Assembly (NCBI GenBank): GCA_946186215.1
Contig: CAMHMM010000118.1
Coordinates: forward strand, 1-6,068
Length of the DNA stretch: 6,068 nt
Direction of reading: 5' to 3'
Source: an uncultured Ruminococcus sp.
GTDB lineage: Bacteria; Bacillota; Clostridia; Oscillospirales; Ruminococcaceae
The notes beneath the pieces were generated by a model. It saw nothing but the letters and a program-made list of their open reading frames with translations. It had not been told where the DNA came from and ran no database searches. Both the position numbers and the translations under genes were made by a program. The number at the start of each line of letters is the position of its first letter. Positions within the stretch are counted from its first letter, which is position 1. Below are positions 4,614-6,068 of this stretch, piece after piece.

Positions 4614-5885
4614 ATGTCAGATGAATTAAACCTCGAAAAGCTCAGAGAAGAAGTCAACCCTGTATTCAGCACAGCGCAGGCGTGTATGCTGCAGCTTGCT
4701 AAGCATGGAGACGCTGATTTCATCAAGCTTCGGGATGCACTCGGATTAGATGAAGGCAGTGCAGATTTCAAATCCGGCGGCGGCGATTCTCTTCCGCCCG
4801 AGACGCGTGAAGCTTTTTCGCTGGCGCTTCCTGTTCTGTCAGCGATGGTAGAAGGAAGGTTTTATGCGTCAAACAATTATATCATCGCTTCCGGTGCTAA
4901 ACAGGTGCTTGATCTTCCCAGCGGATATACCGCAAGGGGCATCAAGCTTTCAAACAGCGGGATAAAATACTTCGGTGTCGATCTTCCGGCTGTCATTGAT
5001 GTAATGAAGCCTGCCGTGGAAAAGATCATCGGAGAAAATGAAAATATCAGTTACTGTGCAGTCGATGCGACTAACTATGCTTCATTGAGAAAAGCTCTTG
5101 AATCAGCAGATGGAGAACTGTTTATCACTACCGAGGGCCTGCTGATGTATTTCACTCAGTCCGAGTTGGAGACAGTGTTCGGAAATATCAGAAAGCTGCT
5201 GCTTGAATTCGGCGGAAAATGGGTAACTATGGATAACGATCTCGATGATTCACAGGCAAAGACGCTGAAGGTCGTTCTTGCGGATATGCCTGCGGAAAAA
5301 TGTGATCAGATCGCGCGTGTTGCAGCGGGTATAGTCTCTAAGACCACACTCGCAAACAATTCGTTTTTTGACAAGGACAAGGAGAAGATCAAAAAGTTCG
5401 TTTCGGACATGGGCTTCGATCTTGAGATCGTACCTATCAGGCAGTATATGCCCGAACAGCTTGCGGCATTCAGTAAGTTCCCCGAGGATATACGCATCAA
5501 GGCTACTGAGGCACTCAGTTCGTGCAATTTCTGGGTAATGACACCCAAAAGCAGCACCTTCGACAAGTTTGAGTGCAATGAAGATAATTTCAAAGCGGAT
5601 GTAAAGCTGTCTGACGACACTCTGGTAGTTACACTCACAGGCCGTCTCGACACTATCAGCTCCCCGAATCTGCTTGCTCTTTACAAGGATGCTGCAGCAA
5701 AGGGAAATATCACAAGCATCTGTATTGATATGAAAAATCTGGAATATGTTTCATCAGCAGGTCTGCGAGTGCTTCTCATAATGAGAAAAGCACTTGGGGA
5801 CAGTTCAGATTTCGGCCTTATCAATATAAGTGATACGGTCAGGGATATCATTGAAATGACCGGATTTGACAGTATCTTTTGCTGA
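4614..5885 (+). CDS. SAM-dependent methyltransferase (LCMT/polyketide O-methyltransferase type) fused to a STAS domain
   Basis: The product is a 423-residue soluble protein. Residues 1 to about 310 resemble the leucine carboxyl methyltransferase / TcmP-like class I methyltransferases. The SAM-binding motif I region is VLDLPSGYTARGIKL (98-112), then GVDLPAVIDVMK (121-132) with the acidic residue expected to hold the SAM ribose, DATNYASLR (151-159) and the family signature EGLLMYF (174-180). Members normally methylate carboxyl or hydroxyl groups; the substrate here is unknown. Residues about 326-423 form a STAS domain: LVVTLTGRLDTISSPNL (337-353), then IDMKNLEYVSSAGLRVLL (371-388). The Ser pair at 380-381 lies in the loop where SpoIIAA/RsbV-type anti-sigma antagonists are phosphorylated. 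The protein is thus longer than a usual member by one extra domain. AAAGGAGG at 4600-4607, six bases upstream, fixes the start. A strong terminator follows, so the gene is probably transcribed alone or with the array. Confidence 0.85.
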   Translation: MSDELNLEKLREEVNPVFSTAQACMLQLAKHGDADFIKLRDALGLDEGSADFKSGGGDSLPPETREAFSLALPVLSAMVEGRFYASNNYIIASGAKQVLDLPSGYTARGIKLSNSGIKYFGVDLPAVIDVMKPAVEKIIGENENISYCAVDATNYASLRKALESADGELFITTEGLLMYFTQSELETVFGNIRKLLLEFGGKWVTMDNDLDDSQAKTLKVVLADMPAEKCDQIARVAAGIVSKTTLANNSFFDKDKEKIKKFVSDMGFDLEIVPIRQYMPEQLAAFSKFPEDIRIKATEALSSCNFWVMTPKSSTFDKFECNEDNFKADVKLSDDTLVVTLTGRLDTISSPNLLALYKDAAAKGNITSICIDMKNLEYVSSAGLRVLLIMRKALGDSSDFGLINISDTVRDIIEMTGFDSIFC

Positions 5886-5917
5886 TAGCTGACTGGAATT
5901 ACTGACATATATTCCTT

Positions 5918-5980
5918 ATATTTTCATTTCCGGGGTTATTGATCGTATACATCCCGGAAATGAAAATATTTGCGTTTTTT
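5918..5980 (+). terminator. Rho-independent terminator after the methyltransferase-STAS gene
   Basis: ATATTTTCATTTCCGGG (5918-5934) and CCCGGAAATGAAAATAT (5953-5969) are exact 17-bp reverse complements around an 18-base loop. Six T's follow at 5975-5980, after a short TTGCG interruption. The hairpin begins 32 bases past the stop codon. The T-tract is displaced from the stem by five bases, but the stem's own end is A/U-rich, so termination is still likely. Confidence 0.8.
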
Positions 5981-6000
5981 ACTGGTTAGCTGAGAGCATT

Positions 6001-6031
6001 TTGCCGACTATTGAATAAACTTATGTATATA
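6001..6031 (+). promoter_or_regulatory. Possible promoter for a gene beyond the window
   Basis: TTGCCG at 6001-6006 resembles a -35 box. AT-rich hexamers follow: TGTATA at 6024-6029 (17-base spacing) or TATATA at 6026-6031 (19-base spacing). The position between a strong terminator and a ribosome binding site is right for a promoter, but neither -10 candidate is a close match. Confidence 0.35.
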
Positions 6032-6054
6032 GAAATCACAGTGATCCTGATTTT

Positions 6055-6062
6055 AGGAGAGG
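6055..6062 (+). promoter_or_regulatory. Ribosome binding site of a gene starting past the window edge
   Basis: AGGAGAGG lies six bases before the end of the window. No ATG, GTG or TTG follows inside the window at a usable distance, so the start codon should fall within the next few bases. The strength of the site and the preceding terminator and promoter-like region support a new + strand transcription unit. Confidence 0.6.
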
Positions 6063-6068
6063 TATATA

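Noticed and set aside
5306..5908. Minus-strand frames opposite the methyltransferase-STAS gene
   Set aside because: They overlap clear domains on the + strand, have no ribosome binding site and give compositions unlike real proteins.

Overview
The window looks like chromosomal DNA of a Gram-positive anaerobe of the Clostridia, most likely a Ruminococcus-like gut or rumen bacterium. This is inferred from strong AGGAG-type ribosome binding sites before nearly every gene, moderate GC, closely packed same-strand genes and the protein style. Nothing in the sequence names a species. All real genes lie on the + strand.

Region 1 (73-4401) is the striking part: a head-to-tail array of eleven paralogous small genes, called VOC-1 to VOC-11 here. 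Each encodes, or once encoded, a 124-128-residue cytoplasmic protein. The pattern is MKITTFNP at the start, LFEELGF near residue 21, RMK..NGF.VD near 45-56, IRMNVDNFDEAY near 70, SPSGF near 110 and HIK at the end. This is the two-module beta-alpha-beta-beta-beta layout of the vicinal oxygen chelate (VOC; glyoxalase/bleomycin-resistance) superfamily. Nine copies are intact. VOC-1 carries an in-frame TAA at codon 23, and VOC-6 has lost its first third together with its start codon and ribosome binding site. Most copies have their own Shine-Dalgarno sequence, and gaps are often only 1-18 bases, so the array reads as one operon, perhaps with a second promoter before VOC-7. By comparison with E. 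coli glyoxalase I, three of the four metal-ligand positions are not conserved as ligands. Instead an early His (residue 31), a mid-protein Asp (about 55) and a His near the C-terminus (about 120) are invariant. The scaffold is constant while three segments vary strongly between copies, which fits a diversified family of binding proteins better than eleven copies of one enzyme.

Region 2 (4402-4613) is a non-coding spacer with a long composite hairpin (4450-4516), probably the end of the array transcript, and a perfect 10-bp hairpin (4559-4590) just before the next ribosome binding site. Several alternative pairings are possible here, so it may be a regulated leader.

Region 3 (4614-5885) encodes a 423-residue fusion. 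An N-terminal SAM-dependent methyltransferase of the leucine carboxyl / polyketide O-methyltransferase type is joined to a C-terminal STAS domain of the anti-sigma-factor-antagonist type. A perfect 17-bp hairpin followed by six T's ends this transcript (5918-5980).

Region 4 (5981-6068) holds a promoter-like stretch, a small nested palindrome and a ribosome binding site at the very edge, so another + strand gene probably starts just past the window.

Whether the VOC array and the methyltransferase-STAS protein work together is unknown; their adjacency is the only evidence here.
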